Of a DNA stretch of 58,982 nt, positions 25,498 to 35,944 are shown piece by piece (positions within the stretch are counted from its first letter, which is position 1; every line of letters begins with the position of its first letter). The notes below the pieces were generated by a model. It had not been told where the DNA came from, did not search any database, and was given only the letters and a program-made list of their open reading frames with translations. The position numbers and the translations under genes are program-made. The stretch is from Acidisoma sp. L85 (lineage in GTDB: Bacteria > Pseudomonadota > Alphaproteobacteria > Acetobacterales > Acetobacteraceae): the NCBI RefSeq assembly GCF_009765865.1, contig NZ_LMUQ01000022.1, positions 43,322 to 102,303 on the forward strand. Reading direction: 5' to 3'.

Positions 25498-26730
25498 TCA
25501 GTTCGCTGCCGGGTCCTGGTGCGATTCTCTGGTCAGGCGTTGCCTTGGAAGAAAGGCCGTCAGCAGTCCCACCAGGGGCAAGAATGAGCAGATCCGATAC
25601 ACGCTTTCGATGCCGATCACGTCAGTTAGTCCGCCGAGAAAGGCGGCGGCTAGACCACCTACAGCAAAATTCAAGCCGTAGAAGATTCCGCCGATAAGCC
25701 CGATCCGGCCGGGAACCAAATCCATGGCGTAGATCATAATGGAAGCAAACGCGCTGGCCATGATGATATTGATGAGCACGGTCAGCACGCCGGTCCAAAC
25801 AAAATCGACATGGGGAAGTAGCAGCGTCAGCGGAAGAGGACCTAGGATCGAGATCCAGATAATGCGATAGCGGCCAATTCGGTCCCCGACGATTCCACCA
25901 AGCAGAACCCCAATCGCGGATGACAGAAAAAATACGAAGAGCATGACCTGAGAGGTAGGAATAGACACGCCAAACTTTTCGATGAGGTAGAACGTATAAA
26001 ACGAACGAAAGCTCTCGAGATAAGAAAGCTTCGACGACATGAGAACAATAAGCACGATCAAGCCAATCAAAACCGTCTTTCGTGATGGCCGCCCATCAGT
26101 CTCATGTTTGCCAGAACGTGCAGTCGCGGCTTCGAAGTGCGCGCGCATCCCCGCATGGTGGCGCGCGGTCCAGGTCATCAGCGCCATAGCGAAGATCGCC
26201 ATTAGTGAAAACCATTGAAGACTCGTCTGTCCACGAGACATGATAACGACAGCTGCGAGCAAAGGACCGAGGGCACCCCCTGTCTGGCCGCCAACCTGAA
26301 AGATACCCTGTGCAAGACCCTGTTTCCCACCGGAAGCGTAGCGCGCCGACCGCGTGGCCTCCGGATGGAATATTGATGATCCGATACCGACGAAGGTGAC
26401 CGAGACAAGTGTCAGGAAGTAACTCGAGGCGTGAGCTAAGCCAATCAAACCAAAAAATGTGAAGACAAGCCCGACGACGGTGGAATAAGGAAGAGGATTT
26501 CGATCCGTGTAAAGTCCCACCGCGGGCTGGAGGAGCGATCCGGCTATCTGAAAGGTCAAAGTGATGATCCCAATCTGAGCGAAATTTAGCTCGAATCTCG
26601 CTTTCAGCAGCGGATACACAGCGGGAATAAGTGATTGGATGGTGTCGTTTAGAAGATGGGAGAGGCCGAGGGCGACTAGCACCCCCATGTAAACAGTAGG
26701 CTGAACGATAGCAGTGCGATGGGTATCCAC
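25498..26730 (-). CDS. MFS exporter, fosmidomycin-resistance (Fsr) type
   Basis: About 410-residue, 12-TM major facilitator. LSHLLNDTIQSLIPAVYPLL near the N-terminus and GLYTDRNPLPYSTVVGLVFT after TM2 are typical of the Fsr group, which exports drugs such as fosmidomycin; related members have other substrates. A hydrophilic loop around residue 200 separates the two six-TM halves, and GGIVGDRIGRYRII marks the second half. I start at GTG 26730 (VDTHRTAIVQP), with GGAG about 9 bases upstream; a TTG at 26802 in frame is an alternative. Lone gene; no regulator is adjacent. Confidence 0.88.
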   Translation of the reverse strand: MDTHRTAIVQPTVYMGVLVALGLSHLLNDTIQSLIPAVYPLLKARFELNFAQIGIITLTFQIAGSLLQPAVGLYTDRNPLPYSTVVGLVFTFFGLIGLAHASSYFLTLVSVTFVGIGSSIFHPEATRSARYASGGKQGLAQGIFQVGGQTGGALGPLLAAVVIMSRGQTSLQWFSLMAIFAMALMTWTARHHAGMRAHFEAATARSGKHETDGRPSRKTVLIGLIVLIVLMSSKLSYLESFRSFYTFYLIEKFGVSIPTSQVMLFVFFLSSAIGVLLGGIVGDRIGRYRIIWISILGPLPLTLLLPHVDFVWTGVLTVLINIIMASAFASIMIYAMDLVPGRIGLIGGIFYGLNFAVGGLAAAFLGGLTDVIGIESVYRICSFLPLVGLLTAFLPRQRLTRESHQDPAAN

Positions 26731-27463
26731 TTTGAATGGCTCCGAAGTGCAAGCAGCGGCAAGGATTAGTTGAGGCCTACCAGTCCCTGGTATTGACCGC
26801 AACGAGCAACGCCGCCCGCTCGAGTCACGATGCAGATCGGGCCTTCGTCGGCGCCACTACGCCGGACCCCGGGGCAATTGGCAAGAAATCGCGCACCATC
26901 CGGCACGATGACTGACGCCCGGAGCGCGTATACGCAACGCGACTTCGTCGGCGGCGATCGAGAAATCGCGTACCGCAGTTGAACATGCGGCCCGAGCTGC
27001 GAGCATTCTTCGGCGAAGCTTGGGTCAATTTGACGGCGGCTAGCAGTCACTAAGGACGTATCTTCAACATGCCATTTTACCAGCATTTGCAGGCGCGACC
27101 AACGCTTGGTGCGCGTCCGTGTCGCCGAGATCAGCCGCAAATCTTATCAGGGCGAGTTTCCGAGCATGATTTTGGTGCCACTCCCGAAAACCCTTCGACT
27201 CTAGATCGGCAGCTTCGAGTGACTTTGTCTCGGCGTGCTGTTATGGCGTCTTTGAGGACCACCTAGCAGCAACCCCCGGCACGTGATACCTGCGAGACAC
27301 CGATCCACCGATCAAATTCTCTGCCGATCAGAAGCGGCGACTGATCCTGCTCCTGCAGCCGATGCTCAGCGAGATCATGGCGCCGACAAGCGGGGAGGTC
27401 GGCGATGCATGGGGCGCCGCAGTGTTCTGCTGTGATGCGGGACTAAACAGAACCCTCATTCAT
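26731..27463. other. Gap with probable IS debris
   Basis: About 730 bases with no supported gene. A plus frame near 27310-27460 (FSADQKRRLILLLQPMLSEI, then CCDAGLN) resembles transposase debris, and its 15-mer ATGCGGGACTAAACA at 27435 also occurs at 6655 at the end of the IS3/IS481 remnant. Weak evidence for an old insertion. Confidence 0.35.
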
Positions 27464-29164
27464 TCACGCGGCAGCCGAACCACGTGCAGCGCCTACGAGC
27501 GCCCGTTCCTGTTGGTGCCGCATCCAGTTATTGATCGCGTCGCCTTCAACATCGAGTGCGTTCAGAATCGCTGCTGTAAAATCCAGGCCTGGTGGGAAGC
27601 TACGGTCTACGACGGCGCGCACGCCCAGCAGGTCAAAACGCTCGACTTCGCTCTCTCCGATCACCGCCGCAAACCGCGTGAGACCCGGGTAGAGCGACCG
27701 GCTGAAGGGTATGATTTCCTGGGCTGTCTCGTGGGAAACGCCAGTCCAGGCGTTGATTTTCCGACCATGCGATGCGATCGAATTCCAGAGTCTCGGATCG
27801 GCCATATCGCCAAACACTGCGGTATAACCATCGGCAATGGCCTCGCTCAACCTGCGCTGATCACGCTCGACAGCGATATAGCGGATATCGAATTCCTTCA
27901 ATCCATCGGCCAATGTTCGCCCAATCCGGCCCATCCCGATGATCAGAACGGGGGCCGCGAGCTCCTTGAGCTCCAGCTCAGGGTCGTTGATTCTTGCTTT
28001 TCGACGACGCAATTGACCGGCCACCTGCCTTCCGATCTGCGCGATATTTGGCGTAAGCGCGAGGCTGAGCGCCACTGCCGCAACGACGATTGAGACCCGA
28101 ACTGGCCCCAGAAGCGCTCGAACAGCAGGCAAGCTTAATACAACAAAAGCAAATTCGGACCCCTGAGCCAGCAGGAAGCCCAACTGCAAAGATCCGGGCA
28201 CCGACCAGCGGAAGACCAAACTCGCCGCCGCATTGGTCAGGACTTTCGCCGCGACGAGGGCCGCACTGACCCCGATCACCGCAGGCCACAGTCGCAGAAG
28301 CGGACCAACGTCAAGAGACAAGCCCACCGAGATGAAGAAAAAGCCGAGCAACAATCCTCGAAATGGTTTGATTTCAGATTGGATAACGGCCCGGTAGGGT
28401 GTTTCGGCTACGGCCATCCCACCAAGGAAGGCTCCCAGCGTCAGTGACAGCCCAATCTGCCCCGTAGCCCAGGCCGCCGCCAGCGCGACCAGCAACGCCA
28501 TAGCGGTAAAGACTTCCTCCTGTCCTGTGTGAGCGACAAGCCTAAAGAGTGGCTTAACAACTAGGCGCGCCAATACCACCGCAACCGCAAAGGCTGCGGC
28601 AGCTTTGACGAGAGCGAACATCGCTACTGGAAGAATCGAGCCCCCACCTAGCGCCCCGGCTACAATGAGAAGGAATATTGCTGCTACGTCCTGAAAGACC
28701 AAGATTGCGGTAGCCGTTAACCCAACAGGGCAACTCTGTTGGTGACGCTCAGCGATCAGAGGCGCAACTACGGCGGTCGAGCTCAGCGCTAAAACGGCTC
28801 CCAGGAAAAGGGCCGGCAGCGGCGCCAGCCCGGTCGCAAATGCCAGGATACCAAGTAGAACTGTGCCAAACAAAATCTGCACCGGGCCAAAGCCGAAGAT
28901 GTCTCGGGCCTGCCGTCGGACGTGGGTTAGCGAGAAATGGAGGCCAATATCAAACAAAAGAAAGACGACTCCCAGCTGAGCAAGGAGGCCGATGGTGCTG
29001 CTGTTGACAACCATTGACGCGCCGGCGGCTCGTAATGCCAAGCCGAGCACCAGGTAGCCGACAATGGGACTCAGCCTTCCTGCGCGACTTGCGATTACCG
29101 CCACAACACCAAACGCAAGCAAGAGGATGACAGGCACCAGGGCCGCAAGGATAGGGTTGTCCAT
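27464..29164 (-). CDS. CPA2 cation:proton antiporter with RCK domain (KefB/C type)
   Basis: 566-residue inner-membrane antiporter. About 12-13 membrane segments in residues 1-395 (FGVVAVIASRAGRLSPIVGY, FLLFDIGLHFSLTHVRRQA, LALSSTAVVAPLIAERHQQ, LGAFLGGMAVAETPYRAVIQ). Then a TrkA-N/RCK nucleotide-binding domain with VLIIGMGRIGRTLADGLKEF (residues about 415-435), usual for Kef/YbaL proteins that exchange K+ or Na+ for H+ and respond to nucleotide or glutathione adducts. Several glutathione-related genes are in this window but none is adjacent. Lone gene. Start ATG 29164 as read. Confidence 0.9.
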   Translation of the reverse strand: MDNPILAALVPVILLLAFGVVAVIASRAGRLSPIVGYLVLGLALRAAGASMVVNSSTIGLLAQLGVVFLLFDIGLHFSLTHVRRQARDIFGFGPVQILFGTVLLGILAFATGLAPLPALFLGAVLALSSTAVVAPLIAERHQQSCPVGLTATAILVFQDVAAIFLLIVAGALGGGSILPVAMFALVKAAAAFAVAVVLARLVVKPLFRLVAHTGQEEVFTAMALLVALAAAWATGQIGLSLTLGAFLGGMAVAETPYRAVIQSEIKPFRGLLLGFFFISVGLSLDVGPLLRLWPAVIGVSAALVAAKVLTNAAASLVFRWSVPGSLQLGFLLAQGSEFAFVVLSLPAVRALLGPVRVSIVVAAVALSLALTPNIAQIGRQVAGQLRRRKARINDPELELKELAAPVLIIGMGRIGRTLADGLKEFDIRYIAVERDQRRLSEAIADGYTAVFGDMADPRLWNSIASHGRKINAWTGVSHETAQEIIPFSRSLYPGLTRFAAVIGESEVERFDLLGVRAVVDRSFPPGLDFTAAILNALDVEGDAINNWMRHQQERALVGAARGSAAA

Positions 29165-29669
29165 CGTGTAAATGAGCTCATTTGTTGGAAGTTGTGGGGT
29201 CGACAGGTCCTAGCACAGGCGATTCGGCTAATCCGAGAAGCCGCTGCAACGACCCGCCGCAATGACGTCACCTCCTCACGGCAGCTCAGGCCAACCGGGC
29301 TAAAGCTACGATCTAGAAAGACCAGGCGGGCAGGATGCCATGCTAGCCAACCCTAAGATTTGGTCAAATGGACGGGTGACCGCAAGTCCACCAGGAGATC
29401 TGAATGCGCCATCGACCAACGGCCGCCGAGTGGCTGAACTGGCTGAGCGGGCACGCGGACTACCCACCCGGCCCATCCGTAGGGGCCGCCGTTTGAATGT
29501 AGCGTTTCCGAAAAGCTGCATCGTGATATATCTTAAGAAGCGCTAGTGAAGATGCTTGTCATGAAGCCGAACGCGAGCTCGGCCGCGATGAAGAGGCCGA
29601 TTCTGCCGGGGATTACCTACAGATTTTTTAATAAGCACTGAACGTGTTGCCAGCCAAAATGTCCACTCC
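29165..29669. other. Intergenic region, nothing recognised
   Basis: About 500 bases with one short plus-strand frame (29340-29546) that has no motif or ribosome site. No clear repeats or palindromes. Confidence 0.4.
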
Positions 29670-30218
29670 TTACGCTTGCCAAGCGTGTGGCTGGAAGGGC
29701 TTTTCTAGCGGCGTTTCCGTGACGCTCCCGGTGTAGTTTGTGATCGTGGACGCGGCGACCACAGCAATCACCTCAAGCGCAAGATCCTTGCCGAACCCGG
29801 CGGCGATGAAGCGCTCGATGTCCTGATCCTCGAGTCGACCCCGTTTCTGGATCAACGCCTTTGCGAGAGCCGACAAGGCAGCAAGCGTCTCGTCCTTGGG
29901 CAGTCGTCGGTCACGGATGGACTGAACGTCAGACGGGTCCAGTCCTTCCTTGAGCGCCAGGGCCGTATGGAACGCGACGGCCCAGGAACACTCATTGGTC
30001 ACTGCATTGGTCAGCAGCAGTGTCTGTATCTGGGCTTCAGTAAAGCTGCCGCCATGGACATTTTCGAACAGGCCGACCAAGCTATTGATCAACACTGAAG
30101 ATGTCGACATGGACCCCAAAATATTGGGAATCATCCCGAAGGTCGCTTGCAACTTTTGGAGAGCAGCCTTCGAACGTTCGGGCGCAGTATCGATGGTGTT
30201 AACCGGAAAGTCTGTCAT
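29670..30218 (-). CDS. Carboxymuconolactone decarboxylase (AhpD-like) family protein
   Basis: 182-residue all-helical protein of the CMD/AhpD family. Core: SFTEAQIQTLLLTNAVTNEC (Glu76, Cys77), SWAVAFHTALALKEGL with His84. AhpD-type peroxidases use C-x-x-C followed by His; here the second Cys is replaced by Ala80 (C-S-W-A), so a disulfide-based peroxidase mechanism is unlikely. Many such proteins sit beside regulators and act on unknown peroxides or lactones. ATG 30218 begins the domain. Divergent from an XRE/MLTR regulator with an inverted repeat between; this pairing is frequent and suggests direct control. Confidence 0.87.
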   Translation of the reverse strand: MTDFPVNTIDTAPERSKAALQKLQATFGMIPNILGSMSTSSVLINSLVGLFENVHGGSFTEAQIQTLLLTNAVTNECSWAVAFHTALALKEGLDPSDVQSIRDRRLPKDETLAALSALAKALIQKRGRLEDQDIERFIAAGFGKDLALEVIAVVAASTITNYTGSVTETPLEKPFQPHAWQA

Positions 30219-30321
30219 GTGCGCTTGCCTCCAGGGAGATGAAAGTGAACGGAGTCACGGGCACATCGCGCAGTGACTGCTCGTTCGACACTCTGAGTAG
30301 AGCTTGGCAGGAATGAATTCA

Positions 30322-30338
30322 ATTACATGAAAGGTAAT
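30322..30338. promoter_or_regulatory. Inverted repeat ATTAC-N7-GTAAT
   Basis: ATTACATGAAAGGTAAT lies 35 bases before the XRE gene and about 104 bases before the CMD gene, in their shared promoter region. A probable operator for the XRE regulator. Confidence 0.6.
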
Positions 30339-30372
30339 CGAGCCCAAGCTTTATCGTGGTAGACAGCGGGGA

Positions 30373-31293
30373 ATGAAGACTGGAATGAGAAATAACGCGA
30401 TGGGGCCTGACAGACGCGGGGCCGGGCGCCCCGAGAGCGGGCTGGGCAAACTCATGCGCTACTGGCGTGAAGCGCGCGGCAAGAGCCAATTCGATCTGGC
30501 TCTCGAAACTGGCGTTTCTCAAAGACATATCAGCTTCATCGAAAGCGGGCGTAGCATCCCGAGCCGGGAGAAACTGATGCACATCGCTGAGGGGCTGCAT
30601 GTCCCGCTCCGAGAGCGCAATGGGTTCCTGCTGGCAGCCGGGTATGCGCCCATCTATCCCGAGAGTCCGCTCGATGGACCAGAGATGGAGAGCATTGTGA
30701 ATGCCCTCAGACGCGTGTTGTATCAACATGAGCCATTTCCCGCAGTAGTCATGGACCGCTACTGGAATGTGGTCATGACTAACGACGCTGCGCCGCGCTT
30801 CTTTGGAAAATTCATCGACATGGAGTCGCGCCCAAAACCGCGTAATCTGCTGCATCTGATGTTCGATCCCAACGGAATGCGTCCTTTTATCTCCAATTGG
30901 GGCAATGTTTCGGAGAGCCTTCTCGCACGTATTCACCGTGAGGCGATCGGGCAAATAGTCGATCGGAAAACGACGGAACTGATTCAAGCATTGCTCGATT
31001 ATTCTGGTGGCGAAGCTAGAAACATCCAGGGTGTCACCGCTCTTGCGCCCGCCTTACCCATGATACCGATTGGATTTATGAGAAACGGTCGTACATTGAG
31101 TTACTTCTCAATGATCACGACGGTTGGAACACCGCTAACGATCGCGGCCCAAGAACTTCGGATTGAGTGCATGTATCCAGCGGATTCCACTACTGAGACG
31201 CAGCATCGAAAGCTGATGGGACGGCCGCGAAAGAGTCAACAGCGTTCTACAAGATCCCACGCCAGACTCCCGAGAGCGACCATTCAGACATAG
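30373..31293 (+). CDS. XRE regulator with MmyB-like (MLTR) ligand domain
   Basis: 306-residue regulator. N-terminal Cro/CI helix-turn-helix: LGKLMRYWREARGKSQFDLA, LETGVSQRHISFIESGRSIP, SREKLMHIAEGLHVPLRERN. The rest is the MmyB-like ligand-binding domain: FPAVVMDRYWNVVMTNDAAP (PAS-like), LLHLMFDPNGMRPFISNWGN, and a late LTIAAQELRIECMYPADSTT. Members often control a neighbouring oxidoreductase and may bind fatty acids or redox ligands. The divergent AhpD-like gene is the likely target. The C-terminal 35 residues (basic, low complexity) look like an extension. Start ATG 30373 or 30385. Confidence 0.9.
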   Translation: MKTGMRNNAMGPDRRGAGRPESGLGKLMRYWREARGKSQFDLALETGVSQRHISFIESGRSIPSREKLMHIAEGLHVPLRERNGFLLAAGYAPIYPESPLDGPEMESIVNALRRVLYQHEPFPAVVMDRYWNVVMTNDAAPRFFGKFIDMESRPKPRNLLHLMFDPNGMRPFISNWGNVSESLLARIHREAIGQIVDRKTTELIQALLDYSGGEARNIQGVTALAPALPMIPIGFMRNGRTLSYFSMITTVGTPLTIAAQELRIECMYPADSTTETQHRKLMGRPRKSQQRSTRSHARLPRATIQT

Positions 31294-31417
31294 GTTTGCT
31301 TTGCCATTCCGGGATTTTCGGTCGAAATGTGCGAACTAGCCCCGGGAGCGTTCGGTCACCTGATGCCGCAAACCGTGCACCAGCCCTGTAGGTCGGGCAC
31401 CGGAGGGCTCAGATGGC

Positions 31418-32758
31418 CTATCGTGCCGACGCTGGAGATGACGCCACTCGTACATGGTCCCCGTCCCTCAAATCCGCCGGCGGCGTAAGCGCGACTTGGT
31501 CGCCCTTTGCAATTCCACCCAGAAGTTCCACGGTAGTCCCGAAATCACGGTAGATCGATACGCGGTGTAGATGCACGATCTTGTTTTTCACGACCATAAC
31601 CTGCATTCCTTGTGCGTCGAATACCAGCGCGTCGGAGGGCACAATCAAGCCGGGTTTGACGCGCGGGATAGCTAGCGAGACATTGGCGTAAAGTCCGGGG
31701 TTCAAACGATGCGCCCTATTGTCGATGTCGGCCTCTACTCGCAACGTTCGAGATGCGGCGGAAAGCGCCACAGCCGTTCGGGAAATAACACTGTCAAACT
31801 GCTGCCCTGGAAGTTCCGGGACTGAAATCGTCGCCTTCAGCCCTTCCCGCAGGTTGACCGCCCCGCTCTGCGGGACATCGATGACGACCCGCAAAATGTC
31901 GTCCCGCTGGACAACAAAAAGCGGTTGCCCCGAGGCGGCGTCCATGGTCACAAGGTCGCCGGAATCGACGTTCCGCGCCGTTACCACTCCGTCGAAGGGC
32001 GCCGCTACCCGCTCGAAACTGGTGAGCTGCTGGAGCCGGTTGAGCGTCGCGGTCTGCGCCTCAACATTTGCCTGGGCCACCTGGACGCTCGCCTGGGATG
32101 CCGCGACATTAGCCCCCTGAGCGCTGACGTTGGCCGCGTCGTTGTCGGCACTCTGCTTGGTCGCCCAGCCCTCGGCCGCGAGTGTCCCTGTGCGGCCATT
32201 GGTGACCTTGGCGAGCTTTGAATCGGCCTCGGCTTGCGCCAGACGCGCCTGCGCCACCACGAGCTGCGCCTTCATCTGCCCGAGCTGGGCGTGCGCCTGA
32301 TCCGCCTGGGCGTCGAGATCCGGCGCGGCTATGCGGAGGAGAAGCTGTCCTCGGGTTACGCGGCTGCCGATATCGACAAGACGCTGCGAGACGTAGCCGG
32401 TCGCGCGCGAGAAAATCGAGGCCGTGTCGTAGGCCATGGTTTCGCCAGGCAAAGTCAGCCGGATCGGCGAGTTATCGCTGCGCACTGTCGCGACATGCAG
32501 TGTTGGAGCGAAAATTGCGGTCGCCTTTTGTGTCTCGGAAGCGGCGGCGCCACGCTGCACGCGATTGTAGACCCCGAGGCCCAATAGACCAGCGATCACC
32601 AGTCCAGCGCCGATGAAAACGTGCGCGCGCGGCGGTGCGGGGGGCGGTTCCTCCGAGGTCTCCTTTTGCGTGGTCTTATCATCCGATGCCCTCTCGTCGT
32701 GATCCGAGCCGGAGTCGGGGTCGTCCTTCTCAGGCTGCGACAGCTGGGCGTCGGTCAC
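31418..32758 (-). CDS. RND efflux periplasmic adaptor (MFP)
   Basis: 446-residue membrane-fusion protein linking an RND pump to an outer-membrane channel. A cytoplasmic charged tail of about 45 residues, one TM segment (VFIGAGLVIAGLLGLGVY), lipoyl halves around GYVSQRLVDIGSRVTRGQLL and FDGVVTARNVDSGDLVTMDA, a coiled-coil hairpin rich in Ala/Gln between them, and the beta-barrel domain GLYANVSLAIPRVKPGLIVP. The start is GTG 32758, overlapping the permease stop by four bases (GTGA), so translation is coupled. No outer-membrane factor gene lies nearby; the pump would need one from elsewhere. Confidence 0.9.
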   Translation of the reverse strand: MTDAQLSQPEKDDPDSGSDHDERASDDKTTQKETSEEPPPAPPRAHVFIGAGLVIAGLLGLGVYNRVQRGAAASETQKATAIFAPTLHVATVRSDNSPIRLTLPGETMAYDTASIFSRATGYVSQRLVDIGSRVTRGQLLLRIAAPDLDAQADQAHAQLGQMKAQLVVAQARLAQAEADSKLAKVTNGRTGTLAAEGWATKQSADNDAANVSAQGANVAASQASVQVAQANVEAQTATLNRLQQLTSFERVAAPFDGVVTARNVDSGDLVTMDAASGQPLFVVQRDDILRVVIDVPQSGAVNLREGLKATISVPELPGQQFDSVISRTAVALSAASRTLRVEADIDNRAHRLNPGLYANVSLAIPRVKPGLIVPSDALVFDAQGMQVMVVKNKIVHLHRVSIYRDFGTTVELLGGIAKGDQVALTPPADLRDGDHVRVASSPASAR

Positions 32759-35700
32759 AGGTAATTCTCCGGCGTTTTTGGGGCGCGCTGGCGTAGGAGG
32801 ACATAGAGGTAGGGGACGAAAAGCAAAGTGCCGCATGTGCCGACGGCGATGCCGCCCATGACCGCGCGGGCGAGCGCCGCGTTTTGTTCGCTGCCCTCAC
32901 CAATGCCGATCGCCATGGGGATCAGCCCGACGAACATGGCACCCGCCGTCATCAACACGGGACGCAGCCTTTCGGCACCCGCGGCGATGGCGGCCTCCAT
33001 GGCGGAAGAGCCATTACGCTCCCTGTGCTCGCGCGCGAAGGTCACAAGGAGGATGGAATTCGCGGAGGCGACGCCGACACTCATGATCGCGCCCATCAGC
33101 GATGGGATGGAGAACGTCGTGCCGGTGATGAAAAGGCTGGCCGCGATGCCGCAGAACGCAATTGGCAGAGCGCAAAGCACGACGATGGGGTCACCCCAGC
33201 TTTGGTAGTTGACCGCCATGAGCAGGTAGACGGCGACCACCGCAATCATCAATCCAATGGCGATGTTCTGAAACGACTGGTCCTTGCTCTCCACCTGCCC
33301 GCGTATCGCTATCTTGTCAGGCGGCGCGAGGCTTTTCTGCGCCGTGGCGACGATGCGGTCGATTGCGCGTTCGACACTGCCGAGGTCGCGCTGCTGCACG
33401 TTCGCCATGATGTCGAAGGTTGGTGCCATGTTGATGTGAGTCGCGACCGTCGGTTCGGCGCGCCGGGTCATCGTCGCGACATTGGACAATAGCTGAACCG
33501 TGCCGCCATTGCCGACAGAACTTGGCAGCAGCGGGGTATTTTCGAGCGCGGCAAGGGAATCGTTGCGGAATTCCGGCGTTTGAACCCAGACCTGATACGG
33601 CACCCCGGTTTTAGGGTCGTTCCAGAAATTGGGGGTAATCTGGAAACTGCCGGATAGCGAGACATCGAGATTGTTGGCCACTTGCTGCTCCGTCAGGCCA
33701 AGCTCGGAGGCGCGTTGGCGATCGACATCCACGAAATATTCTGGACCATAATTGATTTGCTGGAGGTGCACGTCGGCGGCGCCCTCGACATGGGTGAGCG
33801 CTCTCTGGATCTTGCCCGCGACTGCCATGTCCTTGTCCAGATGACGGCCGGTGACTTGAATATCGATGGGCGCGAGGGACCCGAAATCGAGAATCTGGGT
33901 AATCATGTCGGCGGGCTGAAAATAGAAGACAGTGTTGGGAAACCTGTCGCGCAGGATGGGGCGCAGCGTGTTCATGTAGGCTATGGAGGATTTATGGCCG
34001 TCCTTGAGGGTCACGAGCACCTGGCCATCGTAGAACGCGACGAAGGAGCCATCGTTGAAGGCGAGGTTGTAGTTGATCGACGGTAGGCCGATGTTGTCGA
34101 TAATGGTGCCGAGTTCTTTCGCTGGGATCACCTGACGGATGCTGTCCTCGACTCCCTGAAAAAGCTGTTCGGCGACCTCGATTCGGGTACCGGGCGGCGC
34201 GCGAACATGCAGCGTCATCTGGTCGGAATCGACTTGGGGGAAATAATCGGTACCGATGAAGGGAACCAGGCTACCGCCGACGAGGAGAGTGAGCCCAGCG
34301 ACAATCGCAGTCGCCAGCGATGGCGCAAGATGGCGTAGAGGAGGCCGATGTAGGCTGTTCGGAAGGCCTGGAACCGCCGCTCAAAACCCTCATGGAAGCG
34401 GCCGAAGCTTCCCTTCTTGCCGGATGATGTGTGGTCATCCTGGCGCGCCGCATCGCGTTTCTCGTATTCACGCTTGACCAGCACATCGATAAGGATCGGC
34501 ACGAGTGTGCGAGAGAAGAAATACGAGGCGAGCATAGCGAAGACGACGGCGAGCGCCTGCGGGGTGAAGATGTATTTCGGTGCTCCTGTAAGGAAGAGCA
34601 ATGAGACGAAGGCGCCGCAAATCGAGAGGGTGGAGATGAGGGCCGGTTTCGCGATGCCGGCCGCGCCTTTGGCCACTGCCTCTCGGAAGGGTTTCCCCTG
34701 ATCCATGAGGCGATAGCTGTTTTCGATGGCGACTGTGACGTCGTCCACCAATATGCCGACGGCCAGCGCGAAGCCGCCCAGCGTCATGATGTTGATGCTC
34801 TCGCCCATCGCGCCGAGTATCGCGAGGGATGTCAGGATCGCCAGTGGGATCGAGATCAGAACGATCAACGTCGAGCGCCATGAACCTAGAAACAAGAGAA
34901 TCATCAGGGCCGTCAGCGTGGCCGCGATCACGGTCTCCCGGATCACATCCCCGATGGCGCCTGAGACGAAGACAGATTGATCAAAGACCGGGGTGATCTT
35001 CATGTCCCTTGGTCCGCCGCCTGGATGGAGGGCAGCATCCTCTTGACGTTGTTGACCACTGATAGAGTTGAGGCATCGCCGTTCTTTAGAACCGTGAGCA
35101 GGACCGAGGGTCTGCCGTCCTGACGGACGATGTTCTGTTGCGGCGGTCCGCCATCCCGAACATAGGCAACGTCCTGCATCAGCACGGGCGCGCCATCGAT
35201 CTGCTTGATGGGGATTTGGTTAAGCGCGCTTATCACGCTTGGCACGGAGTTCATGTGAATGACGAACTGAGTCGTGCCAATCTTGGCGAGTCCGGAGGGG
35301 ACGGTGACGTTCTGGGCAGTGATCGCGTTGGTGACATCTTGCGGCGTCAGGCCGCGCGCCTGCAAGGCGTGAAGGTCGAGATCGACCATGATCTGACGCG
35401 GTGTGCCCCCATAAGGCGGCGGCATAGTAGCGCCGGGATTGGTCGCGAGCGTCTGACGGATGCGGTATTGGGTGTAGTCGTAAAGCTGCTGCTGCGTCTC
35501 CTTCAAGGAAGACATGACCAACTGGATGACCGGTACTGAGGACGCCGTAAAGCGCATGATCACCGGCGGTTGAATTCCAGGAGGCAGAACCGCACGGACC
35601 GAGTTTGTGGCGGCAACGATCTGGGAGATCGCGAGGTCTATACTGACACTGGGTTGAAAATAAATCCGCTGGATCGTAATTCCCTGCAAAGTAGTACTTT

Positions 35701-35944
35701 GCATCGACTTGATGTCGCTGACATTGTTGCTGATTGAAACCTCGGTGTAGGTTGTAACCCGGCTCTCCATCTCGGGCGTATCAAGGCCTGTGAATGTCCA
35801 GACGAGCGTGATGACAGGAATGTCGACCTCGGGCAGAACGTCCTTCGGCATCACGACGGCCGCGCCTATCCCTGCCAGCATCACCAGCACGGCGATAACG
35901 TAGAAGGTAATGCGGAACTTCAGAGCATATGCGACTAAGCCCAT
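32755..35944 (-). pseudogene. RND efflux permease broken by two frameshifts
   Basis: Together the three frames make a full-length HAE1/AcrB-like inner-membrane pump of about 1060 residues. Frame 1 (35944-35000) has the N-terminal TM and porter region (PKDVLPEVDIPVITLVWTFT). Frame 2 (from 35003) begins inside the second porter region and carries TM4 GGFALAVGILVDDVTVAIEN with the proton-relay Asp pair. Frame 3 (from about 34300) carries LVGGSLVPFIGTDYFPQVDS and the C-terminal half to 32755. At both joins the homologous reading continues if one base is added (CAAGGGACATG near 35000; CGCTGGCGACTG near 34300). Either the gene is inactive or both are sequencing errors. Followed by the coupled adaptor. 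Confidence 0.85.

Noticed and set aside
6655-27449. 15-mer ATGCGGGACTAAACA shared by 6655 and 27435
   Set aside because: An exact 15-mer pair is expected about once by chance in a window of this size; kept only as weak support for IS debris.
27362-28093. 243-residue plus-strand frame inside the antiporter gene
   Set aside because: Antisense shadow of the RCK-domain region; no motif.
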